The position numbers and the translations under genes were made by a program. Shown piece by piece: positions 10,281 through 21,212 of a DNA stretch of 64,000 bases. Source of the DNA: Cycas panzhihuaensis (lineage: Eukaryota > Cycadophyta); assembly GCA_023213395.1 (NCBI GenBank), contig CM041465.1, positions 114,087,741 to 114,151,740 on the forward strand. Direction: 5' to 3'. The notes beneath the pieces are model-generated. The model was given only the letters and a program-made list of their open reading frames with translations. It made no database searches and was not told where the DNA came from. Position 1 is the first letter of the stretch. Every line of letters begins with the position of its first letter.

Positions 10281-10419
10281 TAATATGTTGAGTCCTCGAA
10301 GAGTTATAAATAGGGATACTACTTGACAAACTCATTAGATTCCTAAGTTGCTTCATCTACATGACACCCAATCCACTATACTAAATACTCAGAAATAATG
10401 TGATTCTAAAGGTGGCATT

Positions 10420-10617
10420 AATGACTAGTGATGATTCAGTCTGGTGGAATTATGAGAATTTGTTCATTATGGAGAATAAGGAGGGTGGAGAGGGGTATAA
10501 TATTTTTTCTTAGATACTTTTTAAAGCATAAGACATGGAAGACATTATAAATATTGGTGTCTGGGGAAAGTTAAAAGGCATAAGTGACTTCCCCAATCTT
10601 TTCTATGACTTTATATG
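10420..10617 (-). pseudogene. Integrase C-terminal end of E2 (distal half)
   Basis: On the - strand the frame reads GPYKVIEKIGEVTYAF near 10610-10565, then NIYNVFHV and KKYL, with one stop. This is the GPY/SH3-like C-terminal integrase fold of Ty3/gypsy elements. The Tat copy B insertion splits the domain at the G-P of this motif; the preceding residues lie at 28424 and beyond, and the frame is continuous across the gap once one target-site copy is removed. Confidence 0.8.
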
Positions 10618-10622
10618 GACCA
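10618..10622. repeat. Target-site duplication of Tat copy B, left
   Basis: GACCA here pairs with TACCA at 28424-28428 (4 of 5 bases). The integrase frame of E2 independently confirms the duplicated position. Confidence 0.8.
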
Positions 10623-13600
10623 TGGAATCGCATCTATGGGATGGTAACTACACTTGGTGAAGATTAGGGCAATCAACAGTAAGTTCCAGTATAGAAGATA
10701 CAATCCTACAAGTGAAAGAAACACCCACACAGGGTGTCCATACGTCAGAATGCAAGTTCAGGACCCACGAATGGTACATAACTTCCTCACGGTAACTTAG
10801 GCTTTTGGCTTGAAGGGCAAGATACATGTAAGGTATCTCGAATAACCTTGAGGGATGGAGTCCTCCCACACTTAGATGGCTAGAAGGGGGAAAGGGAGGC
10901 CCAATGAAGGAAAGAATTTCTGCAGGGAAGTGATATGGCATGAGTGAAATGTGCATAGGCAAGTAGTATGGGGTGTGAGATGGAACGCAAAGAAACCTCC
11001 TTAGGCTAATTCACCTAAGGCAGGTCTAAGAAGGAAAGAAATAGTGGCAAAAGGCTTCTTGCCACTAGGTGAGTAAAGGGATCTAAGTCCCAGCAAGGGC
11101 AACTAGAGTAGCGTGTGTCAATAGGATGTGAAGGGTATATATAAAGGGGTAATAAATGTGCTCTCATTTACTTTTATAAAAGGGGAACATAAAACACACT
11201 CTCGCTTTCTTTTATTTTTAAATAAGAAAGGACAGAAAAAATATTCCAAACAAGCTTAAGCATGCATGCTAGGAAAAATGCAAAGCTAAAGGGGTATTTT
11301 GCATTTGGGTATGAGAGGAGGGAGGTATAATTCCTACAACATACTCTTTCCTATAAAAGCAACATGCAATATGCGTGTGCAAGATGAATGTATGCAAATT
11401 TATTGACTACTCTTTTCCTTATATGTTGATTACTATGCGAGATGATAGGCCTAATAATAACAAAAGGAAAAGAGCTATGAGAGGAGGAGAAGTATGTACC
11501 TGAAAAGTTACACAGCTAAAGAAGGTATCTTGTCCATATGCTGCACTTGCTCCCTTGTCCTTGTCTAATGCACCAACATTGTTGGGAGGTGGTGTTGAAG
11601 GGGCTTCCTTACCTTCCCCATGCAAAAGGAAAAAAAAAGAAGAACTGGAAAGGACAAGAGGAACCAAAGCAACTATGCAAGGAAGAGAAATGAAAAGGAA
11701 GAAGGTGAAGACTTACCCATATCGAAGCACCTCTTTCTTTTCATGAACATTGCGGTGAAACCTGCAGACATAAAGGTTTTCTTCCCCTCTCTTTAAGGGG
11801 CTGCTAGAATGCCAAGTAGGTGCATATATATATATATCTATATATATAAGAAGTGAAATGCCAAAGAGTTGCAAGCAAAGTGCTAGAGACAACACAAAAT
11901 ATTTAAATGAAAGCTACTTCCAAACTCATCAACATAAGTCACAACAAGTAGTGAACATAGGTAATTAGCCTTAGAATGGCTAACCCTTTGATGTAAGTAC
12001 CTCCAAGTTGCCTTTGAGCATAAGGGTAGTAGGTTTAGACAGCCTATATGATAGCCAACAGTGAAAGGAACAAATGGTATGAAAGTTAGAAATGTTGTCA
12101 GTGTTACCAAAGTTGTGGTATGCAGTATGTACAACACTGGATGAGGGAGCAAAAAAAAGAGGGATATGACACCACTAGGTGTAGAAAACCCCTACTAATA
12201 TGGGACTTTCAAGGCTGGTAATGGTGCAACAAGGGGCTGCATATACTGGTTCTAGTAGTAGCCTCCTTTCCGGGGTTGTCTGGTGGCCCAAGAAACATAC
12301 AAGGAGGAGAGCAAAGGAGGAGAAGGGGGATTGCCCCTTGGGAAGCTAGCCTGGTTGGGTATGAAACCCGTCAAGTGCTTCCTTCACTTACACCTTGAGA
12401 GGCTCACCTCACAACCATCTTGGAGAGACCAGAGAGACAGTAGAAAGAAAATGCAAACATTAAAAGAAAACTGTAGGGAAATACCTCCTGCATAAACTAG
12501 GACACACTAAAAATGAAAGATGTATGGAAGAAATCTTAGCTTTCAAAGAAGTTTAAGGAGATGAAATGAGGAAAACCACGAAGCACTACTTATTGGGCTA
12601 AGTGTGCAGTAGGCCTTCCTGAGAGCAGCGTAGGAGGAAGGTGGTCTGGGCACTTACAGGAGAATCCCTGCAAATCTGAAGAAGAAAAATTATTGAACAC
12701 ATGTAGATGCAAGCTTTGAATCGTATTGCCACTTGGTGAAGCTTGTTGATGAGATTGGCTCCATGAACCTGAGCTGTGGAAGGCAAAGTCCATGTAGGAA
12801 TGTAGAAGATCTCAGTGAGTGTAGGGCATTTCCTACAGGAGGTAGCTTGCACAAGTGGCAGAAGAGTAGGAGAAAGAGAGTTATTAGAGCTCATTGGAGA
12901 CAATTAGAGAAAGAAATAAGGAAATTTTTAGGCTTTATACTCAACCCTAGCCCTAATCGAGTGATTAGAGTTAGGCTAGGGCTCGGGGAGTGACTAATCC
13001 ACATGGTAATTTCACAAAAAATATGAAAATTACCACGATAGATTAAAAAAATAAAGATGGATAGTTGCATCACGGTAAACTTTACGGTACCACAACAAAC
13101 TTTATGATACTGCTAAGTTTGCAGCGGTGCGGGGCCAAAATGCAACAACAAGAGAGATAAGGGTCTTGGGGGCCTAGAAGAGGGTAACCTAGGCCTAGGA
13201 GGGGCTGGCCCTCCTATCCAGGTGGTCGGGGATAGTCCAAGTGGGTAAATGGGCTAGACCAGATAGGGCATCAAGAGGTAGGGCTCCTAAGAAACCTATG
13301 GATGGACACAAAGTGCCAACCAATCGTAGTGAAATGCTAGGGGTTGTGGTAAGGTGAAAAAGGTATGAGTGGATTATATAGGTTGGTTAATGCTCGAGGT
13401 GATATAGAGGTGTTGCAGAGGGTTGCAAAGCACTATAAGGATGCATGCCTCATGGAGAAGCATATCCTATGGGTCGTCATAGGCTAGGGACATGTAGCAT
13501 GATCAAGCAGTAAGATGCATGGTAATCATAAAGATGATGCAATCAATCATGTAGTGAATTAAGCAACACTTCGATCTACCTTTCTGAAATGACTAAGAAG

Positions 13601-13668
13601 GGAGATGGAAGCATACCTATGCTTACCTAAGTCGACCCGTCATACCCATTCTTGGTAGCTGGGAATCA
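10623..13668 (-). repeat. 3' LTR of Tat copy B
   Basis: It aligns over its length with 25316-28423. On the - strand it starts TGATTCCCAGCTACCAAG next to the polypurine tract. A core promoter is visible on the - strand: TATA (GAGTATAAAGCC, 12931-12942), upstream of it an inverted repeat around CCCTAATC/GATTAG (12944-12985), and a worn GGTACC palindrome near 13085. Open frames inside are not conserved between the two LTRs. Confidence 0.92.
12931..12985 (-). promoter_or_regulatory. LTR core promoter, copy B 3' LTR
   Basis: GAGTATAAAGCC (TATA) lies just downstream of an inverted repeat made of telomere-like CCCTA blocks. The same pair recurs at 27686-27735, 36409-36449 and 62723-62768. Promoter role inferred from conservation. 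Confidence 0.55.
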
Positions 13669-13680
13669 CTACCCCCTTGG
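13669..13680 (-). promoter_or_regulatory. Polypurine tract of copy B
   Basis: CCAAGGGGGTAG on the - strand abuts the 3' LTR. Copies A (3148-3159) and C (55015-55026) have CCAAGGGGGCAA and CCAAGGGGGCAG at the same place. Confidence 0.75.
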
Positions 13681-14084
13681 TGGTAGAGCCTCGCTGCTCA
13701 GAAGTACAATGTGATGGCGAATGCTGGCAATAAAACTATTAGTAACATATGCACATATAATAACAAAATCATGATAAGATCCAAGGGTGCCAGTGAGTGT
13801 CGTGGAAGAATGCATGGATATAGGGATAGGAGTGGAGACAATATAGGGGCCACCTATGTACCACTCTGAAGTTGACTAGAAATCATGACAGATGAGGGGG
13901 ATGTCCCCATCGTAGGAGTACAAGAAGAGAGATGATGATAACAAGTAATAGGATGAATGAACAAACCTAGTGGTCACCACAGTTTAACCTCATTAGCAGC
14001 TAGCTTTCAGAGGTGCAAATAAATCACAATGTGAAGTGTAAGACAACCTAAGACCTGGGCACTTAGGCAACTGGACAAGTCTCT

Positions 14085-14507
14085 CAAGGGGGGTCATCAA
14101 GAAGAGGACAATGATGCTTAAGGATGAGGTGAACAAGGCTATCTGCCTTACTATTGAGGGCCCGTAGAATATGTTAGATGTCGACAGATAAAAAAATAAG
14201 CCAATAGATACTTAGCGGTCTAAGTAAGGGCTCTCAAGTATGGGTATCACACCTGATAGACCTAGGTGAGATGGGACACCACAACCTGAGAGTCACAAAA
14301 GAGGATGATGGGTCCATGGTGGAAATGAAGTGCATCAGTAAGGGCTTCAATAACGACTATGTACTCGGCTTTGTTATTAGTGGCCTTAGGGAGAAAGATT
14401 TTAGAACACAAGAAGTCATGTCCGAAAGGGTAACATAGGATACATGCAGTGGTAGAAGGACTAGGATTGCCTCGACTTCTGCCATCAGTGAAGATGAAAA
14501 GTGCCAT
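14085..14507 (-). pseudogene. Archaeal/RVT_3-type RNase H of Tat copy B
   Basis: The gene starts at a conserved ATG at 14507 and reads MALFIFTDGRSRGNP, NNKAEY, CDSQVVVSHLT, then HILRALNSKADSL and PLLDDP. All four acidic positions (D, E, D, D) are present, unlike in copies A and C. Four stops interrupt it, the first a TAG at exactly the position where copy A also has TAG and copy C reads CAG. The ATG context (TCGATGG) and the lack of a frame upstream support separate initiation rather than fusion to pol. It lies over 3.9 kb beyond the integrase stop. Confidence 0.8.
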
Positions 14508-14668
14508 CGATGAAAAGAGAGGTATCTCAGTAGAAGAAATGTGATAGAGTCAGTGGTGTTGAGAGGACACAATGATGTGGAATAGCCATGAGGGACTTGA
14601 ATAACTAGCAATGAAGGCTGTAAAGGGCATGGGGACCCAGCAATGAGGCTACTTGAGGGCAGAGTGGA

Positions 14669-14962
14669 CTATCCAGCTAATGGGAAAGAATGGGTAGGAA
14701 GCAAAAGGTTACTTAAGGAAGTAAAAAGCAGTCCCAAATAGAGAGGATGCTCCTTTTGGGAGCCCCAGAGGCACGAACGGGTAGCAAAAATGGATCCAGG
14801 ATGGTGAAATGAGCTAGAAACTTGGGTATACATGGAGGTGGCATGTAGAATGAGATAAAAGGGCCACCGCAGAGGCAAGTGAATGGGTGCCATAAATATA
14901 CCTATGAGAATGAGCGAAATGGAGACTGCAGGGGCGAAATGAGAGCCAGGGCCAGAAGGCAA
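14669..14962 (-). CDS. Small conserved ORF upstream of RNase H, copy B
   Basis: A 97-codon frame opens MPSGPGSHFAPA and keeps FMAP at residues 23-26, co-linear with the copy A frame. Residue composition is hydrophobic and aromatic with many Pro and Ser. No recognised family. It lies about 160 bp upstream of the RNase H start. Being open in an element where every pol domain is broken is mildly notable but not proof of coding. Confidence 0.4.
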   Translation of the reverse strand: MPSGPGSHFAPAVSISLILIGIFMAPIHLPLRWPFYLILHATSMYTQVSSSFHHPGSIFATRSCLWGSQKEHPLYLGLLFTSLSNLLLPTHSFPLAG

Positions 14963-15033
14963 TGATGATCAGGGATGAGGGAAGGGCTATCACAGTGAAA
15001 GAAACTGAAGAAGTGCCTGTCGGGGCCCTCGCC

Positions 15034-15040
15034 TATATAA
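15034..15040 (+). promoter_or_regulatory. TATA box of the antisense gene, copy B
   Basis: TATATAA lies in GAAGTGCCTGTCGGGGCCC..GCCTATATAAGGAAA, a block shared with copy A (1841-1849, opposite strand). It is about 650 bp upstream of the plant-mobile-domain exon. Copy C has a worn form (ACAAATAAAAAGG near 56494). Confidence 0.55.
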
Positions 15041-15541
15041 GGAAAGCTCGATGAAAATGGAATTCATTTTTACAAGTTCGCAAATGATTTAGAGCCCTTT
15101 CCCTTATGCAGTGGAGCACTATCCAATTTTAGAGACACGCAAGAGGAGATCAAACCATTGGATCAAGGTGAGAGGATAGCCAACGAGACCAGGATGACGA
15201 GATGGTGGTCGAGAGGCCAGATCCAGTGAGCAGATCACCCGTTCCCTAGTCCATCTCGTGATTTAAGTTTCATTGCTTTTTGTTATTTTTTAGGGTAGTT
15301 TTGGGCCTCTTAAGGGCAAATAACGATCTCCTAGAGTCTGAATTGGACCCAATGAGAGGGGGGACTAGGGCATTAGGTAGCCCTAGTCTCGGTGGGCTAG
15401 AGCAAGGTTTGTCTAGGTAAAAAATTTTGGTTTTTTTGGATGGAAAACCCCCCATTTTTAGGGGGTGATATTCACACCGCAACGAAGATCGTTGTACCAT
15501 GATCTTTACCACGGGGCCCTGATCACAGCGAGACCCAAGCC

Positions 15542-15565
15542 AAACTCCACGGTACCGCAAAGTTT
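15542..15565. promoter_or_regulatory. GGTACC-centred palindrome upstream of the antisense exon
   Basis: A 24 bp imperfect palindrome, AAACTCC..GGTACC..AAAGTTT, is very close to the one in the LTR at 62602-62625. Copy A has a worn version near 1300. It may be a cis-element copied between the LTR and this internal region. Confidence 0.4.
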
Positions 15566-15693
15566 AGTGCAGGGCAAAGGAAGAGTGGTTTAGATGAGTA
15601 AACCTCAACTAAGGAAGGGCAAGGGGCAATCATGAGGGTAGAGAGGTAAGTTTGGATAGCTTCTTACTAATTTTTAGGATATTTTACATGTAG

Positions 15694-17505
15694 TTATCAT
15701 GGTAGAGAATTGCAAGAACGTAGGGATGGTGATGTTGATCTTTGTAGAGATGATGTCTCATGGGGAGAAACATGTATTAGTGAGATATGGCATACTAAAG
15801 GTTAGATGGATGCCATAATATATGTCAAATCAGTGTCTCCTTGTAGAGATAGTCTCGCATTGGGACAGGCAGAGGTATGTGTTCCACTTGCTCCAAGTGG
15901 GGGACATAACAATCACACTGGGAGATATTAGGAGGATCTTAGGGGTACCTGCAGTAGGATGACCAACATCACTAGGGGCGCTGCCTAGCAATGAGGCAGT
16001 GCACAGGGAGGCAACGATATTCTTTATAGGACTGGATAGGTGGGAGAGGAGAGGCATATCTTTGTAGACTATGGTCATGTCTAGAGTTCCTCAAGTGAGG
16101 AAGTTGATTACTTTATGCCTTCTATTCTGAATATCCTATAAACAGAACTATATAGACATACCTGGTAGGTGGATGGACGTAGTCAGGAGATGTGAGGCTG
16201 GGGAGAGGCTAGATTAGGCTACTTTGATAGCAGCGAACTTAGTCATTTAGTTGAATGCTATCAGGGTGGCAGGGAGAGGAGGATTATCTTACAGTATGTT
16301 AGTGCAGTGCTAATTTTTTTATCACTTTAGAGCGGTGGCACCCACAGGAGGGCCACACCCCATCTCAAAGTGGGCTCCCATGGTCCACAGGTGGTAGACT
16401 CAGTTTAGAGAGACCAAAGACCAGGCACATGTCCATTACTTAGTGGAGGATACATCATTGGACCTTCTCACCATGGATAACTACATATCTGATCCATATC
16501 GAGGGGTGAGGTGGAGTAGTGACAACAAGGTAGGTGGAGCAGGAATTGCCCCAGGTGACGATGATGATGATGGGAATGATGGAGATGATAGGGTAGGCCC
16601 GTCTAGAGTAGCATGTAGAGAGGCAGGACCATCAGGAGTCGCAAGAGGAGAGTCAGGTCTATCGAGAGCTGCAAAGAGAGAGGCAGGACTGTCAGGAGCT
16701 GTAGGTGAAGAGGCAGGTCCATCCAGAGTTGCAAAGGGAGGTAGAGGCCTAAATACATAAGCTTAAAGATTGAGGATAGTGGGGAGATCTAGGGTGGCAA
16801 CATCACCAATAGAGAGGGGCAGAGATGCCCTAGTAGTCCAGCTAGTCACCGAGGTGGTACCAGAGGAGGAGGAGATACCAACAGCTGGTGGAGTACTCAA
16901 GGAAGAGCCCATCATCCGAGTTGAGGAGCCAGTGGCCCCAGTAGGTGAGACACTACCTTTTCCTATCATCTTTCGATCATCTAATATCTAGATATTTGAT
17001 TTTATTTGATGTGTATAGATACATATACTGACACATGGCATGTTGGACTTCAGAGGAGCGGTGGAGATACAAAGATTGGTGGAGGTGGTAGTCTGGGAGA
17101 TATTCCCCCGAGCCTACGCGGAGGGGCAACCTCCCATTTAGGTGGGAGAGGAGCCACGATTGGCAGGGGCTCATATAACAGCATTTGCCCTATTGGTTAG
17201 GGTAGAGATGTATGGAAAGCAAAGTCCTAGGAGCACGAGGCATGCGTGGGATAGCTATAGGGAGAGCTAGACGAGACCCGAGCTGAGAGGAATGCTCTGT
17301 GAGGTCAGGTACAAGTGTTGAAGGCTCAGGGAGGAGCAGGTAGACACGTTAAGTGTTATATTAGGATGGTAGTGCTAGAGGAGCATCTCTGAGGGATGGA
17401 GGAGAGATTATGAGATATGGAGGAGAGACTCTGAGGGGTGGAGACTGAGAGAGATTATATCCAGGTATGATACGATTAGCTGGTAGACCAAGTAGCATCG
17501 TGATC
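15694..17505 (+). pseudogene. Plant-mobile-domain-like gene with coiled-coil tail, antisense in Tat copy B
   Basis: The exon opens after a likely splice acceptor (ACATGTAG, with TACTAAT upstream as a possible branch site). Motifs in order are LLVEIVSHWDRQRYVFHL, GDITITLGDIRRILGVP (15890-15950), SRVPQVRKL, then PYRGVRWSS (16500) and an acidic run, with a stop at 16760. The first part matches the plant mobile domain signature. After a low-complexity stretch, 17205-17505 reads a stop-ridden coiled coil (ETRAER, MEERL twice, GVETERD), with TGA at several CGA-like Arg positions. The gene runs against gag-pol, so a transcript would be complementary to the element's 3' region. Homologues: copies A and C. 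Confidence 0.72.
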
Positions 17506-18426
17506 ATCGTGGAGAAGGACACATATGCACATGATGATGATGATCCTAAGGAGGCCTCGAGATGAAGGAAGTGAGGGAGGGAGCTTCCAGAGGCACAGGA
17601 GGAGTCTAGGAGGCATGTGGTCCCCAAGAGAGGGATCACATTGACCAAGAGATGATACCCTAGGAGTGGGGTAGTTTTGATTTGACAGGGGAAAGTAGTG
17701 GACCTTTAGGGAGTCACCATATATTGCCACATGATTATACTCCTCCCTGTAAGGATTTTGGCTTCCTACAGATGATGTACCATACCATTTGTATGATATG
17801 ACATATGATGATTTTATGTATATAGATGAGGCCATTAGTACCCTATTTGGTATATGTTGATGTGTACGATAACACATGATGATGGATTGGTATTGCATTT
17901 ACTTTTATATATATGTATATATATTGGATGTGAGAGTGTGCGTGTGTACATGAGGAGCTATGGATCATGATGTTTGAGTTAGTTATCATATGGTTTATGT
18001 TATGAGATTTGTTTAAGTTACACACACTTCCTTTCATGTAGGGCCACATGCCTAGCAGGTGCACATATGATCACCATGAGCATCAGCGATAGATATATAT
18101 AAGGCTAGGAAGTAGGGCAGCACATATGTCCATATGGGAGTATAGAGGAATATGCAAAGGAAGCACTAGTAGAGGGAGAGTAATGATACTCGATGCACCA
18201 TCCTAGTCGAGGAATGTACCCAAGCCTGGGAGTGATTGGGACAATACACCCAAATAAGAGGATAGGGCCCCTAGAGAAAGGGGGATGAGAGGTTCCATCG
18301 GAGGAACCCAAAAGAAATGAGGAGGCCACCCTAAGTTTCCATTCCACCTGTGGCTAAGGGGAATGGGGACACATCTAGGATGGTAGTTTAGGCTTATTTA
18401 AGAGCACAAAGAGAGGAGTGATATGG
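17506..18426. other. Stretch between the coiled-coil exon and integrase end
   Basis: I see no family here. It includes a short TA run near 17908-17926. In the + direction it would be the 3' end of the antisense gene; in the - direction it is the non-coding stretch just after pol. Confidence 0.4.
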
Positions 18427-19545
18427 TCATGCATAGAATTTTTTCAAGAATTTCTCATTCACAGCCTTCTCAAATTCGAGGTCCTCTAAGGTGGCGATCC
18501 TATAAGCGTCGTTCCCAAGACTCTCAAGGATGACAAAAGGGCCAACCCATTTGGATCTGAATTTGGTTAGGCAATCGTGGAGATATTCCAGCTTGAGGAC
18601 ATGGTCCCGAGGATGTAAAGGAAGGGAAAGAAGGTTTTTATCATAAGTCCATCGTGCCCTAGCCTTAGAGGTGAGGTTGGCTTAGTAGGAGGCCAAGCAT
18701 CTCTCATCCAAGGCCTTGAGGTCTAAGAGGTGAGTAGACACCTCATCGACAAGACCTTGAAGAGAGACCTGTAGAGAAGGAATCTCCACTTCTAATAGAA
18801 GAATTGCCTCTATCCCATAGACTATGGAGAAAGGATTCATTCTCGTAGCTATATGGATGGATGTGCAGTACACCCATAGAGCAAGAGAGAGCTGGAGGTG
18901 CCAATCTCTCTGAGATTAGGTAATGCTTTTCTTCAAGATATTTATAAGAGTTTTATTAAATGATTCGACCTGGCCATTGGCCTAGAGGTAGTAAGGAGAG
19001 GAAGTTTTATGAGAAATGTGGAATCTCTCACAAAGATCATCCATCTCCTTATTGCAAAAGGGAGTTTTGTTGTCCGTGATTAGGATATCAGGAACCCCAA
19101 AGCGACAGATGATATGATGGTAAACAAAGGTGACTATCATCTTACCAGGAGTAGTAGTCAAAGGAATGGCTTCTACCTATTTGGTAAAGTACTCTGTAGT
19201 AGTCAAGATAAACTTGTGTTGCAATGAAAAGGATGGGGTTATGGCTCCAATAAGGTCCAATCCCCATTAGAAGAAGGGCCATGGAGATATAATAGGGTGG
19301 AGAGCCTCGGGAGTCAAGCAAGTGATGTTAGCGTGTTCCTGGCATTGCCAACATCTTAAGGCATAAGCATGGGCATCCTTAAAGAGGGACGACCAGTAAT
19401 ATCCCATACGGAGGATCCTTTGGGCCATGGATTGGCCCCCACAAATTTCATGGTAGCATTCACAGAGTATTTGGTCTGCTTTGTCAAGGACAATGTAGCA
19501 AAGAAGGATCCCATCGAAGGATCTCTTATATAATACCTCACCCAT
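18427..19545 (-). pseudogene. Integrase of Tat copy B
   Basis: The frame begins GEVLYKRSFDG, the usual Tat integrase entry, followed by the H-H-C-C zinc finger (ECYHEICGGQ, then CWQCQEH). The D,D-35-E core is visible: LDLIG, ITDNKTPF and GQVESFNK on the - strand at about 19255-18960. Then NPFSIVYGIEA near 18840, and a C-terminal GPFVILESLGNDAYR domain ending at the TGA 18427-18429. The catalytic acids survive, but there are several stops (TAG, TAA). Integrase joins the cDNA to the host chromosome. Confidence 0.85.
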
Positions 19546-19867
19546 AAGAAAGTATTGTCTGGCAGTTACCTAAATATGAGACCTAACTTTATCACTAGCA
19601 TTAGGGTGATACTACTATTAAGTGAGATATTACACAATGTATCCATACCATTCGTTATCAGCAAGCGGATAAGGAGGGGAGTCTTAAATGGCTAAGATAG
19701 GCTCATCCATAAGAGAGTCATCAACAGGAAGGTCCAAAGGGTTCAGGATAGGAGTGTCAACAAGCTGCTCGGCCACTACCATCCCTTTCTTTGATTTCCT
19801 ATTAACAATGAGAAGATCAAATTCCTAAAGGAGGATGGCCCACTTGCACCCCACAGCCGGGTCAAAG

Positions 19868-20149
19868 TTAGGTAAGTAAATAATGCAGGGGATCATATTG
19901 AACGACCATCCGAGTAGTATTTCCAACCAAGTAATGCCTGAGCTTCTTGGTTGTATGTACTAAGTAGAGGCATTCTTTCTCCGTAAGGGAGTAGTTAAGT
20001 TTGGTAGCCATGAGGGTGCGACTGATGAAGTAAATAGACCTCTCAGATCCCGAATCATCCTCTTGAGCCAACATGGCACCTAGAGATTCATCGGTTGCTG
20101 AGGTATATAGGATGAAAGGCCTATCAAAGAGAGGTGATGCCAATATCAA
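19868..20149 (-). pseudogene. RT-linked RNase H of Tat copy B
   Basis: Reads LASPLFDRPFILYTSATDE, AMLAQED, IYFISRTL, NYSLTEKECLYLV and KLRHYLVG, the pol-linked RNase H of Ty3/gypsy. Only about 320 bp separate its end from the integrase start. A second RNase H domain (over 130 residues) would not fit there, so the RVT_3-type RNase H near the LTR appears to take that role. Confidence 0.82.
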
Positions 20150-21212
20150 GGTAGAAGCAAGGATTTTCTTAAGTTCTTCAAAGGCTTGTTAGGCCTTGGA
20201 AGACCAAACAAACGAGGCCTCCTTCTTTAATAGGTTAGTGAGCAGTTTGGTGTCTATGGTGAAGTTCACCAAAAAATGCTTAAGGAAACCAAGCCTAACT
20301 AAAAACGACTTAATTTGTCATTGGTTTTTAGGAGGTGGCATGTCAAGGATGGCCTTGACATTTATTAGGGTTAATTTGGATTCCTTGTTTTGACATAAGG
20401 AAACCAAGGAGTTTGCCAGCAGTCGTGGCAAATATACATTTAAGAGGGTTAAGGCTTATATGGTATTTGTGACATCATGCAAAGATGGCCCATAAATTAG
20501 TAGGGTGATAGACACTAACATGTGAGAGACCCATCATGTCATCCATAAAGACCTCTAAGGATTTGTTGATGAGATCGTGAAAAATGAATTGCATCGCCCT
20601 TTGATAAGTGGCACCCACATTTTTGAGTCTGAAAGGCATTGCCTTATATGTAAAAGTACCCCACAGAGTGGTGAAGGCCATATTGTGATGATCTTCAGAA
20701 GAGATTTAAATTTGGTTATAGCTAGAGAAGCCGTCCATTAGGGACATCACTTTGAAATCGGTGGTTCGATCGATGATTTGATCGATAAAAGAAAGTGGGA
20801 AATTATCCTTAGGACATGCATTATTGATATCACAGAAATCAATACATATCTAGACTGTCCTATTCTTTTTAGCAATGGGGACAATGTTAGATAGCCATTA
20901 AGGGTAGTTAATGGAAGTGATCGATCTTGCATTGAGGAGTTTCTCAACTTCCATTTTAACAACAGTTGAGAGCGTAGGGTGAAGAGGACATTGCTTTTGA
21001 TGCACGGGGCAAGCACCAAGAATGGTAGTAAGGTTGTGGGTCATGATTGAAGGATCAATTCCCTTTATATTAGAGTAGCCCCATGAAAAAACATCTTGAA
21101 GCTCCTGGAACATAAGGGTATAGTCCTTCACTTCATCAGGAGAGTATTTCACCCCTACCTTAATGACTTTGCTAGGGGTAAGGACTATGTCCTGGGTTGC
21201 CCCCATGCACAT
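20150..21212 (-). pseudogene. Reverse transcriptase of Tat copy B
   Basis: Starts with the linker DVFSWGYSNIKGIDPSI and QCPLHP, then ICIDFCDINNACPKDNFPL, MDGFSSYNQI, the WGTF and MPF blocks, and an active site FMDDM (YVDD-type box) near 20545. Motif order and wording are typical of the Athila/Tat branch. Several stops and a frame change break it. Confidence 0.85.

Noticed and set aside
10648-13073. Several 60-104 codon frames in the copy B 3' LTR
   Set aside because: They are not kept open at aligned positions in the paired 5' LTR, and they resemble no known domain.
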